Positions 53,546 to 64,000 of a DNA stretch of 64,000 nucleotides are shown here, piece by piece. This DNA is from Ophioderma brevispina (Eukaryota; Echinodermata; Ophiuroidea; Amphilepidida; Ophiodermatidae). Position 1 is the stretch's first letter, and every line of letters begins with the position of its first letter. The notes below the pieces were generated by a model that was not told the DNA's origin, did no database searches, and was given only the letters and a program-made list of their open reading frames with translations. The position numbers and the translations under genes were made by a program. The DNA lies in the NCBI GenBank assembly GCA_023653785.1, contig JAMKCH010012605.1, positions 62,001 to 126,000 of the forward strand. Reading direction: 5' to 3'.

Positions 53546-55192
53546 TGTGTTAATAAGTCTACAAACTGAAAAAATAGTCAGCCGGCAACTACCCTTACCG
53601 TGGACTGAATGAGCAGGCGGATCCCGTGTAGTTTGTTAGTTTTAGCAGGCCACAGCCACTTGCGCGCGGTTGCGGGGGTTATGCGGCTCAAGATCGTCTT
53701 CCCATAAGGTTTCGTAGATAGAAACCGCCAAAGGATATGGGCAGAAAAGGGGCAACAGAACCACACACGGCGATGATCATCATTTGTTAGTGCACGGTCA
53801 ATGAGGAATCAAAGCAAACGAGTAGAACCAAACGTATGTGGTTGTTTTCAATTATGTTTAAGTTAATGATGATAATACTACTACCAGGTTGTTGTCCATG
53901 AATGGTATTTACAATAATCATTGTTTTATAAAAGGTACTGAAAATTATCCCGCCATCAAAGATGTAGCGTGCAGCTGCCAATGGAGTGACTACCTGAAAC
54001 CCAAATTTCCCAGTTTACATTTAACATCACCAATTTCATTCCATTACCGTATAGTGAAGCAGCCGACTATTATAACAATTTCACAATTGATATTGAGTTC
54101 TTAGTAAATAATTAGTTAGAAGAGAGACTTTTAGTGGAACGAGCATCTGAGATACACCCGGAGACGGAGAGGCAAACTTGGTAATCGATTGCCGCTGAAT
54201 AACGGCCCAAACATCCGCTCATTCGCCCCGCTCATCGCCACGGAAAACCTGTTAAAGGGTCGTATTCAAACTACATGCGCTTCATAACTGTATTTCCAAT
54301 CACACCATAATAAGATAAATTTCCTATTTTTTTTGTGTAGGCCTACATCAAAGTTACAAAATTCTTAAAGTTTGCCTTGGTTTTACGTATCAAGTTTCAA
54401 AGATGTACAGTACGCATGGCATTTAACCATTTTAAATGGGGAGCCGGACGGAAGTTGGGCCGCCCGCGAAGTGTGCACATGGCGTTATTATTTGCGTGCG
54501 GTGGATAGATCATGTCTCAATCTGTAGTTATGTTGAACAAACATACGATCATACAAATAAATTACAAAAAAATGATGTAGGAAAACTATAAACTTTGTTT
54601 TACAATTTACAAAGTGTCATATTTGGCTTGAAATATTAAAAAAATGCATGATCTTACCACCGCAACGACAGGAAGGACCAAGGGGCTGTAGCTGCACGGC
54701 AGATGCGCTCATGACAACTCAAAATTAAAAAAAAAAATTGGGGGTTTTCCTATCTATATCCCAAAACAGTCGCCATTTATTTGGTATGTCGGTACTCTTA
54801 CAGAGAAAGGTAAATACATATAAATCAACAGCTTTTAGAATCTTTTTGCGATTTTTGTTTACTACCAGACTCAAATTTTGAAAGTTTTTTTGAGTTCCAC
54901 TACTCACTAGGCAAGTACAAGTTGTTTACAGTTACATCCGGGAATCCAGCTTTAGTTTGCCCCTTTTTCGATCCCATCATGCATTGCGGTAGAGCGCCCT
55001 CTGTTGATATTTCGCTATCTACGATTAACCTTATCAGAGCTTGTTGATCATCTTATGGGACTTGGATAATATATTTGTTGCATCTATTTATTAACCGTTA
55101 TCAATCACTTATCTATTCCGTTGCATCTAAATCATTATCAATTACGTTATCACACCTTTCGCTGTCTTGGCTGCCGGTTTAAAGTTTCTTAA
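53546..55192. other. Unannotated stretch
   Basis: No recognised gene. A TGTGTAGGCCTACATC word near 54336 recurs as GTAGGCCTACA elsewhere (58489, 59404), probably part of an unrecognised dispersed repeat. GAGCGCCCTCTGTTGATATT lies near 54992. Confidence 0.3.
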
Positions 55193-55312
55193 CGATAGCA
55201 TGGGGTATTACGTAAGGAAGATATGTGGTGCGGGTGTGGCGGTGTGTGATGGGACATCACGAGGTGATGGTCACTGATCCGTTTTCGAGACAGCGCAAGA
55301 CGCAGTTAAATT
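55193..55312 (+). repeat. Duplicated block A, copy 1
   Basis: AACGATAGCATGGGGTATTA, CGTAAGGAAGATATGTGGTG, CGGGTGTGGCGGTGTGTGAT, GGGACATCACGAGGTGATGG continues to CGCAAGACGCAGTTAA. It matches 61899-62020 almost throughout, differing mainly by single-base indels. Confidence 0.85.
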
Positions 55313-56769
55313 GCTCGTATCGAACCCGTATTTCGTAGTGTTTTTCGGCTGATATATGGATGCCATGCTTTTACAGATGCATGGAATGATTAGGACGTAT
55401 TCGATGTTATTGGGACTTTTATATTCACACCCGGTGTTGTGTTGTTCTAAATTCCCGGTGCTGAGGCGCTATGAGTACATGGCTTCCGGTAAGACAAGCT
55501 AAGAAAGATGTAACTGTTTCGAAGATTAATGTAGGGAGCCTATCCCATTGAAGCTACAATCAATTCAGATGCGTCACGTAAGTTTCTTTGAAACACATGA
55601 TAATGTGTTGCATCTCTATGGTGAGAGCAGCCACCTGTGTTTTATATTCATGATGTTGTTGGGGTATTTAAAGTTGATATACAGCTTGTATGTGTAGAGT
55701 GTTTGCCACACAGCATTTAGAAGTGATTATCCACTTATTTTTAATCTCTTCCATGACCAAGGGGGTGCCGGTCAGTGAGTTCGATGTATGTATAATGTAT
55801 TAATACACTTTCTATTTTCTCGTTTATGGTAATCCGTTTTTTAATCTTAGTATCCGGTCATGATGATGATGTGATGATGATGATGGTGATGATGATGATG
55901 ATAGCATATCATCGGTGTGATTTTATGTTCAGTGCAGAACCTGAGGACTGTGCCCAGTTAAGGTATGGTGGTATTCATGCAATTACGTTTTCTCAGTCAC
56001 TTACTCATTGATGAAATGTTGCTGTTTCTTTTTAGATGTTAACAGGGAAGATGGAGTAGTATACATGACGTCAATTGATCGATTTTATGATTATACTACG
56101 ATTCACTCAACAGAAGTCTTAAAATGACTGGATTTACGATTTCTGCTTAAACCGTTCGATTTATGTCAGGATCTTTATTTCTTTCCTAGACGCTTTTAGT
56201 CCCAGTTGCCAATGATGGCTAGGTATAGGGAGCAGAGATTAACATTTCTTGATCCGTGAAAGTATGGTATTGAATAAGACTCGGTACCTACATACACTCC
56301 AATTGTGGGAGTCATAAAGCTGTCAAACATGAAATGGTTGGTTTTTTAATGTGTTTGTTCAGGCAAAGACTTGTCTTATAATTCTATCCGCTTCTTTTAC
56401 CGCATGTTTAGGGTTAAAGTAAATTTGGGAATATAAATGAAGGCAATCGCTGTGGCCACTTGGGCGTTTTTCGTTGTTGATAGGTTTTTCTATCGATTTT
56501 ATTAGTTTATATGGATCATCATGTAAAGCTGAAGTTATATCCACAGTAGGTTCAAATAGACACAGGAAGGTGTTCGTTGATTGGAGGCATTCCTTAAGAT
56601 GCATTTCTTTGTAAGTATATGTACGTAGTATACGTCAATATTAATACATGCCAAATCAACTTGATGCACTTTTGATTTTGTTGTGAATGCTGACTTAGAG
56701 GTACAAATTACAATGAGGAAGATGTGGGGGAGGCTTGTCATTCTAGAGGGAGGAAAGTCTTACACCGCG
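55313..56769. other. Unannotated stretch with an ATG microsatellite
   Basis: A (GAT)n/(ATG)n run at 55859-55902 encodes an artefactual Met run. No other feature recognised. Confidence 0.4.
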
Positions 56770-57240
56770 TACCACCTAACCCTCTTTATGCTTACTTATC
56801 TCACCACACGGTTCCCCATAGCCCCTAATTCCCACCCCACGTACGTCCAATTTATCTTCATTCTCTACTATTTTGCTCCCCCCACGACCCACAATGCCCT
56901 GCTCCCTCATTCACACCGCTTTGTCCTACTTGGCCCTTTCGTCTCTTCCCGCTCCTCCTGCAACTCTGCCGTCCTCTCTCTTTGCCACCTTTACCCTTTT
57001 CTCTACCTTCCTACTGCGAGCTTCTCCCATCCCCCCTGCTTTCGCCCCCACTGTCGTCCAATTTCTATTTCACCCCTTCTTTATTCTAATCAGCCCTCCC
57101 TTCTACCCACTTTTTCCCTCCCCTTCTCTACACTTGCACCTTCCTTCATTCCTCCCTTTCACCTAATTCCATCATCTTTCCTAATATCTCCCTCTCCGTC
57201 CTACCAACATTCTACCTCCAATCCTAGACTCTTTTAAACC
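56770..57240. repeat. Long C/T-rich low-complexity tract
   Basis: About 470 bases strongly biased to C and T on the plus strand (for example CCCTCCCTTCTACCCACTTT). The bias keeps frames open (56683-57237, 56873-57166) as Ser/Pro/Leu/Phe-rich strings with no domain. Confidence 0.8.
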
Positions 57241-57810
57241 GGTCCCACCTTATACCCCAATTAATTACTCCTTTTTTACACCTTTCCTCAACCACCTTCC
57301 GCATGTTCCGTATTTAATCCACGACAGCATTTTTTTGAGAACTATGGTATTTCATACTAACCGCTATTTCCTTTTCAGATGTACGGTTAAACCTATTCGG
57401 TCGTTGAAAAAATCAGTTTCTTGTCTTACATTGTAATCTGCTGATTCATTTTTCCAGGAGTTTCATATTAGACCTAAAGCATCCTGATTGATCTAATTAC
57501 GTATTTGAATTGTACAAGGAAATGCAGAGGACCAAAGTAACTGTTCCTGAGTGAGTTTGCACAAAGTGCTGTGCTCGTGTTGACTAGAAAACATGGTATT
57601 TGTTTGTATTTAACCAATCGTAAAATTTCATCTTTGATACATCGCCGGAAGCTGCTTTAGTATGTTCATTGCTTTGACTTATATTTTTATGTCTTTGATT
57701 TTAATTCATAGGAGTGTTTTAATTAACATTTAATGCATAAAGTGCAGTTAGGGCAATAGTGTATTTTGCTTTTGATGTCTCTTAACTTTGGATGCAGATT
57801 TCTTCGAAGA
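57241..57810. other. Unannotated spacer
   Basis: No feature recognised. Confidence 0.4.
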
Positions 57811-58176
57811 TTAAAGGCCGACTCAGAGATTCCTGAGGAGGGCGCCCTCACATTTCCAACACAAAATCGTGTTTTTTGCAGGTACATAATGCTTGTCCAT
57901 ATCCTACTCACTGTGTGAAATTTGTAAGCTTAAATCGAATTCCATGCAATAGAAATCACCAACTTTTGTTATAAAAATCCGGGATCCGGATTTTTGTTAT
58001 ACATAGTATCCTATGGGACGTTAATACTACACATAAATGTTACTGCTTCAAAACGAAAATCCGATTCCATCTCCAAATTTTGGAATTGTGCAGTTAAGGT
58101 ACTATCTTAGTTCTAGTGCCTATTTGTCATATTACACAAAAAAAATTATATTTCGAAATATCGAGTCAGACTTTAA
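57811..58176. mobile_element. TTAA-flanked MITE, copy 2
   Basis: TTAA at 57811-57814 followed by AGGCCGACTCAGAGATT, and CGAAATATCGAGTCAGACT followed by TTAA at 58173-58176. It is collinear with 13886-14236. The two copies sit 44 kb apart and differ by many substitutions and small indels, so they are independent old insertions. Confidence 0.88.
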
Positions 58177-59690
58177 TAATCACTGTGGGTTGAATTAATT
58201 TCTTACTTCAGTTTTCTTATAGCTTACAGTTTGTTCCGATTTTCTTTTCTGGATATAATGGTTTATCAACTTTCAGTCTTGTTCAGGCCACGATGAATAA
58301 GCTGGTAATGTTACTGCTGTGTGCTTTAGCACGTGTTAAACATTCGAACAAGGATTGGTTCATTAGACCGTGAAACACATTGATTTACTCGTGTTTTTAG
58401 ATGTGAAGGGCGTATATTTTTGATTTGCATTATCTGGCACAGTGCATGGGTTCGTTCTGATAGTGCGGTAAAATGTGGTTAACTGGTAGGCCTACATCAT
58501 GTACATGTAAGGAAAAGAATCCATGGGGGCCTCACTCATGAATAGTGCCGAACAAGAACGACTGGTTCATGGATGAATTTCCTGTGTTTTACATTCACGA
58601 GATTAAGGCTGTGTATAAGCACAAACATATTCACATGGCCCATAAGTAGGTCGGTTTATACGTTGTGATTCACTTCTGGAATAAGGGAGTTGATAGTTTG
58701 TTCCGATTGACTCTCGTAGAAGTCGGTGATACTTAATTCTTTTTTTTTTTAAACCTATGTACTGTGATGATAAAATTTCTTACTCTTCAATTAGCTTGTT
58801 CGTTTATAGTTTGCTCTCGTTTTTCTTATACTAGCAAAAGAGGATTAGGTTGTCGCTGATAGAAGCCGAGTAATTGTAATTTAATAAGTATATTTTAAAA
58901 GTCGGAAGTTCCGTATGTTTCTATAGGAATATGTGAATTCACGTGCGACAGCGAACTGGATTGCGGCACAAGTGATCGTAACATTGTATAGAATATATCC
59001 ATTGCACTGGCATCTAATAGCCACTTTTGCGAAGCATTATTCTCGTACAGGGTACATTAACTTAATGCGGGACTGATGGTACATCAATGAATGAAGTGTT
59101 TATTGCAATATGTGGTTTCTTTTTGCAAGAAAATGATTTTTACAGGTAGTCTGTGGTATGTACAAGCTAGTAGAAATGGCCAATAGTTATTTTCAGTGGA
59201 TAGTAATGAATTAGAGTGTGCTTTAGATCCAGTTAAAGCAACCATTCGGACCACGTAATTTTCTAATTTGGTTGCACCATATAGATTGTGGAGTATTAGT
59301 AGCAAGATATCCTTTTCTCTTGCCACGGACATTTGAGTTACGAATCTTAAAATGGCTACCAATTTTTGCCGCTGGGTAGAGTGCGGTCGGGCCTACAGTC
59401 TAGTAGGCCTACATTTGGTATATGTCCTTTTTTCATGGATATTGAGTACATAGTGGTATACGTTTTCCCCCATTTATGTTATTTTCAGCCTCTAAACGTG
59501 TAAACGATTTGGTTGTATTGAGATGAGTACAAGAATGGCATCGTTATGATGGTCTCAATATTTATTTTGGCCAGAAGGCCTATTACTTCGTTTTAACATT
59601 TTTTTTATAGAGCTGTCGGGTATAGCTGACCGCTATGGTGACAAGACTTGAAGGACCGTGAAGCATGGTCTATCATGGTGCCACGGGCTA
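58177..59690. other. Unannotated AT-rich stretch
   Basis: No gene recognised. A T run lies near 58740. A minus-strand frame at 59084-59362 has no family signature. Confidence 0.35.
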
Positions 59691-59972
59691 GTATTTTGCC
59701 ACTGGCCATAGACATTTGCCACTGGGGTGCATAGAGAGTTTGACACTGGGCATAGACATTTGCCACTGGGCCTAGAAGTTTGCCTCTGGGCATAGACAAT
59801 TTGCCACTGGCCACAGAACAGTTTGCCCTGGGCATAGACAGTTTGCCACTGGGCAAGACAGGTTGCCACTGGGCAATAGCGAGTTTGACACTGGGCATGG
59901 AGAGTTTGCCACTGGGCATAAACATTTTGCCCCTTGGGCATACACATTTTTGCTCAACGGGCATACATTTAT
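59691..59972. repeat. Minisatellite, ~23-bp unit TTTGCCACTGGGCATAGACA
   Basis: About twelve units of TTTGCCACTGGGCATAGACA with 1-5-base variations and unit-length changes. One isolated TTTTGCCACTGGGAATTT unit is found at 60247, suggesting the array was once longer or seeded from a dispersed word. All frames across it are open on the minus strand and one on the plus strand, a by-product of the repeat. Confidence 0.92.
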
Positions 59973-61759
59973 GGATTTGCCTTGATATTGCGGCATATCA
60001 TAACAACTAGCTACTACACGCATTTGTATTCGTGTTTCGATATGGCAAGCTTTTGTTTTCGGACAATTCAAGATTTTTCATGCGGCATTGGTTCTTGATC
60101 CATTGTGCATATTCATTCAATACACTATTTTTATACATGTCTTTTTCAAGTGTGGAAACTAATTAATGTGCTAATTGTTGTGCTTTAAACCTGTTATAGA
60201 CCGGTGCGGTTGTCAGGTGTTACAGATAATGAAGTATGGTGTATCATTTTGCCACTGGGAATTTAATACTTCACTTTGCCATGGCACTCAGATATGTTTT
60301 CGAAGTAAATTTTTACGTGTTGGACATTTCCAGAGTTTTCATAGGTGGCCAAGTGGTTTTGTTTCCAAATGTGGCAATTCTTACTATATAAGGTAACAGG
60401 TCCCTTTCTAATTGTGGAGAACTGACTGATCCCCAAGGTGGTTTGTTTACAGTGTGAATTAACCTGTTAACAAACCTGGACGTGTTTTCAAGTTACAGAT
60501 TGTGAAGCATGCATGTGCACTATTTTGCACGGATATATATGATAACATTGACAATGGTTATTAATCAAATATATTTTTGTCACTATCTGTCTATCTATTC
60601 TAACGGCCCAGCCGAGGATGTGTTCCCATTTTTGTCACAGGGCATCGCTTAGGCAGATTTTGCGTTCGATGAATACAGGTGCCACGTGGTTTAGTTCCAT
60701 GTGCACAACAAACCTTTATTACAAGGCCCTTTTTCGAGCCAATTGAGCCTTAATTGAAATTCGATTTTTTGTTTGGTATAGCTTCTTCCATGTTGTATAT
60801 TGAGGCAGGTTTCGAGCTACATGGGGCCATACTGATGCGCAGTAAATTTTACCTTTGCACTACTGGGCAATTTGTATATAATACATTCTTAAACAACTGA
60901 TGCTTTTCAGCATATGTCAAATTTATTGGTTTGTATAGTGTTTTATTTGTTCTTTGAACACTACATTACTAATAAGCATTTAGCAACGTATAGTCCAGCA
61001 TTGAACTTACATGCACGAACCGATATGATTATTAGCATAAAAGGTGTTTTGATTTGAGGCGGGCTTACGACACTGCGGTACATTATCACGATGTCTGAAG
61101 TAGTGTTAAACATGAATGACGATGAAACCTGCTAGACCTATATATCTAGACGTGTTTTGTTTTTAATTAATGTTTTGGTATATCTTCCAGAATAGTGAAT
61201 GTAACGCCAAGTACAGGATATTTTTACATACATAAGCAAAAATGCATTTCCCCAATGGGTTTTTTTTTTTTTAAGGGGCAGAAAACATTGGTCCTATTAT
61301 GCATAAGTACATTTTTGGAGGTGCCGTTTTTAAGTAGTTGCGTCTACCTAGCTAAATTGTAGTGAATCCGAGCTTCACATATTATAGCTGGGAATAATTG
61401 CTTTCGCTGGCCACTGGAAAGATCACTTCATGTTTATTTCTTCCTCACAGATAAATAAAATAAATTGGTTCTATTAGACTTCTATGTTTATGTAGTTCAA
61501 TTGTTTACGTCTTTTTACTTTAGACGTTTAATTTCCATATTATTTTCGAAGGGTCTAAAGTTTACATTCGCCAATCTTCTGGCTAGGTGCAGTTCGCACA
61601 TATAGTGAACATGATTATTCGTTTCGATTCCTTAGCGAATTTCCTATAGGGGCTCCATTTCTTTGATTTTGATGCATTTTGAGCTAGTTGCTGTAATTAT
61701 TTACACATGTTCGTATCCCGTTCTTTAAACCTGAGCGGGAAAGGCAGCAGTGCCCAGCT
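59973..61759. other. Unannotated stretch
   Basis: No gene or structured repeat recognised. A T run lies near 61260. Confidence 0.35.
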
Positions 61760-61890
61760 GCCGTCATCGGATAAGGAGCCCCCCGATACGGTATGTTATA
61801 AAATAATTATGTTTCTCTTTCAGGTAATAGGAAAGGCGCGTTAGAAACTAATTTCTTCGGTTTGAGGCTCGCGAATAGAAGAAGTAAATA
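61760..61890 (+). repeat. Duplicated block B, copy 1
   Basis: GCTGCCGTCATCGGATAAGG, AGCCCCCCGATACGGTATGT, TATGTTTCTCTTTCAGGTAA, TAGGAAAGG continues to TTTCTTCGGTTTGAGGCTCG. It matches 63292-63418. It is immediately followed by block A copy 2, so A and B may be parts of one larger element. Confidence 0.82.
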
Positions 61891-61896
61891 ACGTTC

Positions 61897-62022
61897 TAAC
61901 GATAGCATGGTGGATTACGTAAGGAAGATATGTTGGTGCGGGTGTTGCGGTGTGTGATGGGGACATCACCGAGGTGAGGTCACTATCGTTTTCCGAGAAA
62001 GCAGCAAGACGCATGTTAACTT
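61897..62022 (+). repeat. Duplicated block A, copy 2
   Basis: AACGATAGCATGGTGGATTA, CGTAAGGAAGATATGTTGGT, GCGGGTGTTGCGGTGTGTGA, TGGGGACATCACCGAGGTGA. Collinear with 55193-55312. Confidence 0.85.
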
Positions 62023-62031
62023 TAGTGTTAA

Positions 62032-62996
62032 GGCTCCGATGGGGGTAAAAATATTATTTTTCATGCATTTTGAGTTTTTCAGTCTATTAAATTCATCAGA
62101 CCATTAGTGTAAATTAAAACTTACCCATTCAAAATCGGAGTTTGCGTTCTGAAGTTATGGCTGAAGTAAACAATATGATGGAAAGTTGGGACTTATTTAG
62201 TCGTTTCCTATTCTAAATACATACATTACAATTCTATGTATTCTATTGTTTTTCAAGGGCGATAGTAACATTGGTTGATATAAACAAATACGAGGTTGGT
62301 TATAGTGTTTTTGTTACATATGTTTGTTTTTAATTTATGTAATTATTTTCCTCTTAAAAATTATGTACAAAAAAATAAAAGCAAAGGTAATTTCTTAGTA
62401 TTTCTTGATTTTCAACCGGTAGTTTATAATTTAATCTTAAGTAATCATTATAAGAAATGGAATTTTTCGCTAAAATACTTATAATTGACATATACCCATT
62501 GAAAGTCATCATTTTTGCACATGAGGTTGTATATCATCAATGTCCAAAATCCTAAGGATCTTTTTTTAATAAACCCGTCAGAATTAATGTTTTTGACCAA
62601 CACTGTGCTAAAGTTGACAAAATTTTGAAAATATTTGCCAAAAAAATGGATTTTTTCAAAAATACAGCCACACCCAACAAACTCCCATAGCTGTTGCAGC
62701 AAGGTCAGATGTGAAATACTAAGCTTATGTGGGGCTGTTAAGTGTTCCCTATAGTAAGTAGATGCATTTTAAATAACATTTTCTTTTATTTTCTCTATTT
62801 ATGCAAATTATGTTAATTAGTCATTTGATTTAATTATAGTTTCCCGATTGATGACAAAAAAATGCCATCTTATGTTTTTTGTCTTTCCTCTTCAAGAAAA
62901 TATATACTTTATATGAATTCTTTTGGCCTCTTCATATCAAAAATGAATAAAGAAGTTGATACTCTGGGAAATCAATGGTTTACCCCCATCGGAGCC
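62032..62996. mobile_element. Candidate ~965-bp element with perfect 18-bp terminal inverted repeats
   Basis: GGCTCCGATGGGGGTAAA at 62032-62049 is the exact complement of 62979-62996 (TTTACCCCCATCGGAGCC). The interior is AT-rich, with only short frames (62296-62484 plus, 62448-62702 minus) and no transposase signature. A target duplication is not evident (TTAA on the left, TGGA on the right). It could be a non-autonomous DNA transposon or a coincidental pair of dispersed words. Confidence 0.6.
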
Positions 62997-63291
62997 TGGA
63001 AAATTGAAAATGCCATAGCAATCATTTGTTCAAGGTTCTTCAGTTGTAATGAAGTTTTATATAACGTATGCATTATTATCTGATGTAATTGTGTCAGTAA
63101 TGTCTTTAATAGGTAGGTTTACAGGTCTTCGACATTGAAGAAGCATAATCCGAGTCCGTCAATGTATTCTGATGTCAGTTTCGAAATCTTTTACCACGCA
63201 GATTGGCTTCTATACAAGTAAGATCGTTTGACTCTAGGTGAGTGAATTCTGTGTTTGTTTTCGGGCGCTAGTTCTAGCCCTTTGCGTCTTC
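62997..63291. other. Unannotated spacer
   Basis: No feature recognised. Confidence 0.35.
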
Positions 63292-63418
63292 AGCTGCTGT
63301 CATCGGGAGTACGAGCCCCCCGATACGGATGTTATAATAATATATGTTTCTCTTTAGGTAATAGGGAGCCGCGGTAGAAAACTATTTCTTCGCGTTGAGC
63401 TCGCGAAGTAGAGAAGAA
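63292..63418 (+). repeat. Duplicated block B, copy 2, with a perfect short hairpin
   Basis: GCTGCTGTCATCGGGAGTAC, GAGCCCCCCGATACGGATGT, TATATGTTTCTCTTTAGGTA, ATAGGGAGCC. It ends in a hairpin CTTCGCGTTGAGCTCGCGAAG (about 63388-63408) that is decayed in copy 1. Confidence 0.8.
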
Positions 63419-64000
63419 CTTGGCCTGTTACCGGGCTTTCAGCCCACTGCATAACCATCTTGTGGCATTCAATTTGTTTTAACTTTTGTATATTGATCAA
63501 AATTTCAGTTCCTTTTATTGGCAAAGGCACTTTACCTTTTACCATTGTGTTTTGATTAGTTGTATGCCGTAAATCGTGATTTAGTATATCATGCTCAAGA
63601 TAGTAAAGAATGTCATAAAAACAATTGTGGCTAAAAATGAAGTGTATGTTCACAAAAGATGTACAGGACTGAAAGGAAAAGAACTTACTTTCCGTTTAAT
63701 CCTAAGGATGGTTATGTGATAAATGCAACAGTGATAGAAAAATAGTAGCGATGGTAATATGAATGTGACGTAAGGAAACTACGATGGACTATGGAAAAGA
63801 TGTGATTTCCAGAAAAAATATGATAATAGTTTTAACCCTCTCCGTTATCAAAGTACCACAAAGAAATGGATGAAAGATTATGTCAGACTTATCAAAGTTC
63901 CTCAGTGTCCATACGGACTCCGGACCAATTTCATACCAGTGCCCACAAAAACGGATAACACCATTTTCGATATTAAAATGCAAATATTAAAAAAAGAAAA
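63419..64000. other. Unannotated end of window
   Basis: Minus-strand frames at 63354-63653 and 63789-63983 have no recognised domain. Confidence 0.35.

Noticed and set aside
56683..57237. 184-codon open frame, the longest but one in the window
   Set aside because: It lies in a C/T-rich tract. The protein is a Ser/Pro/Leu/Phe string with no domain, and a second frame is open too. Composition explains it.
59605..60071. Three overlapping ~100-120-codon minus-strand frames with repeated sequence
   Set aside because: They read through the 23-bp minisatellite. All three frames are open because of the repeat.
1..64000. CRISPR arrays, rRNA genes, bacterial operons
   Set aside because: None seen. 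Direct repeats here are degenerate minisatellites without unique spacers, and gene structure is intron-containing.

Overview
The window is eukaryotic and reads like an AT-rich, intron-rich, repeat-dense invertebrate genome, most likely a marine deuterostome such as an echinoderm or hemichordate. This is an inference from the mix of SUEL-type (galactose/rhamnose-binding) lectin exons, a DIRS-like retroelement, several non-LTR retrotransposon families, a tRNA-derived SINE, many foldback MITEs and large foldback elements whose inverted repeats are built from tandem subrepeats. There are no operons, no rRNA and no CRISPR array. Open frames above 100 codons are rare. The long ones mostly lie in low-complexity or repeated DNA.

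The clearest host gene is a plus-strand, multi-exon lectin gene at about 23.2-39.8 kb. It has four Gal_Lectin (SUEL) module exons (23205-23614, 25127-25457, 27206-27488, 27668-27984), then two downstream exons (37684-37789 and 39476-39802) whose splice sites and phases fit the last lectin exon. Each lectin exon carries frameshifts, so the copies are either decayed or affected by indel errors in the assembly. The last two exons are clean. Further upstream are three possible host exons: 11487-11799 (proline-rich, tyrosine-rich tail), 13706-13783 (a start-codon exon) and 18066-18412 (two PPAY motifs). Whether they belong to the lectin gene cannot be settled here.

Transposable elements by position: a foldback element at 5.7 kb and others at 5.3, 6.6 and 7.7 kb; a DIRS-like RT/RNase H/tyrosine-recombinase remnant at 9.6-11.0 kb; two copies of a TTAA-flanked MITE (13.9 and 57.8 kb); an RT fragment at 15.5 kb; an L2/CR1-like remnant at 19.5-20.65 kb; a MITE family with copies at 26.7, 31.8 and 49.8 kb; a minus-strand non-LTR ORF2 (35.74-34.40 kb, continuing at 30.1-29.95 kb) split by a 4.28-kb foldback element with a 9-bp target duplication; a CAGGGT-ended MITE at 36.8 kb; a tRNA-derived SINE at 38.0-38.3 kb with target duplications; a near-perfect 154-bp hairpin at 38.8 kb; a 3.3-kb palindromic satellite-like array at 45.0-48.3 kb; and a 0.93-kb foldback at 52.6-53.5 kb. 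Minisatellites lie at 7.94-8.55, 16.87-17.0, 33.2-33.55, 44.05-44.5 and 59.7-59.97 kb.

The strongest novel observations are the 30.1-34.4 kb foldback element, whose insertion into a retrotransposon ORF proves its ends, and the 45.0-48.3 kb inverted array with a ~350-bp dimeric repeat. Between these features most of the sequence is intronic or intergenic DNA in which nothing further is recognisable.
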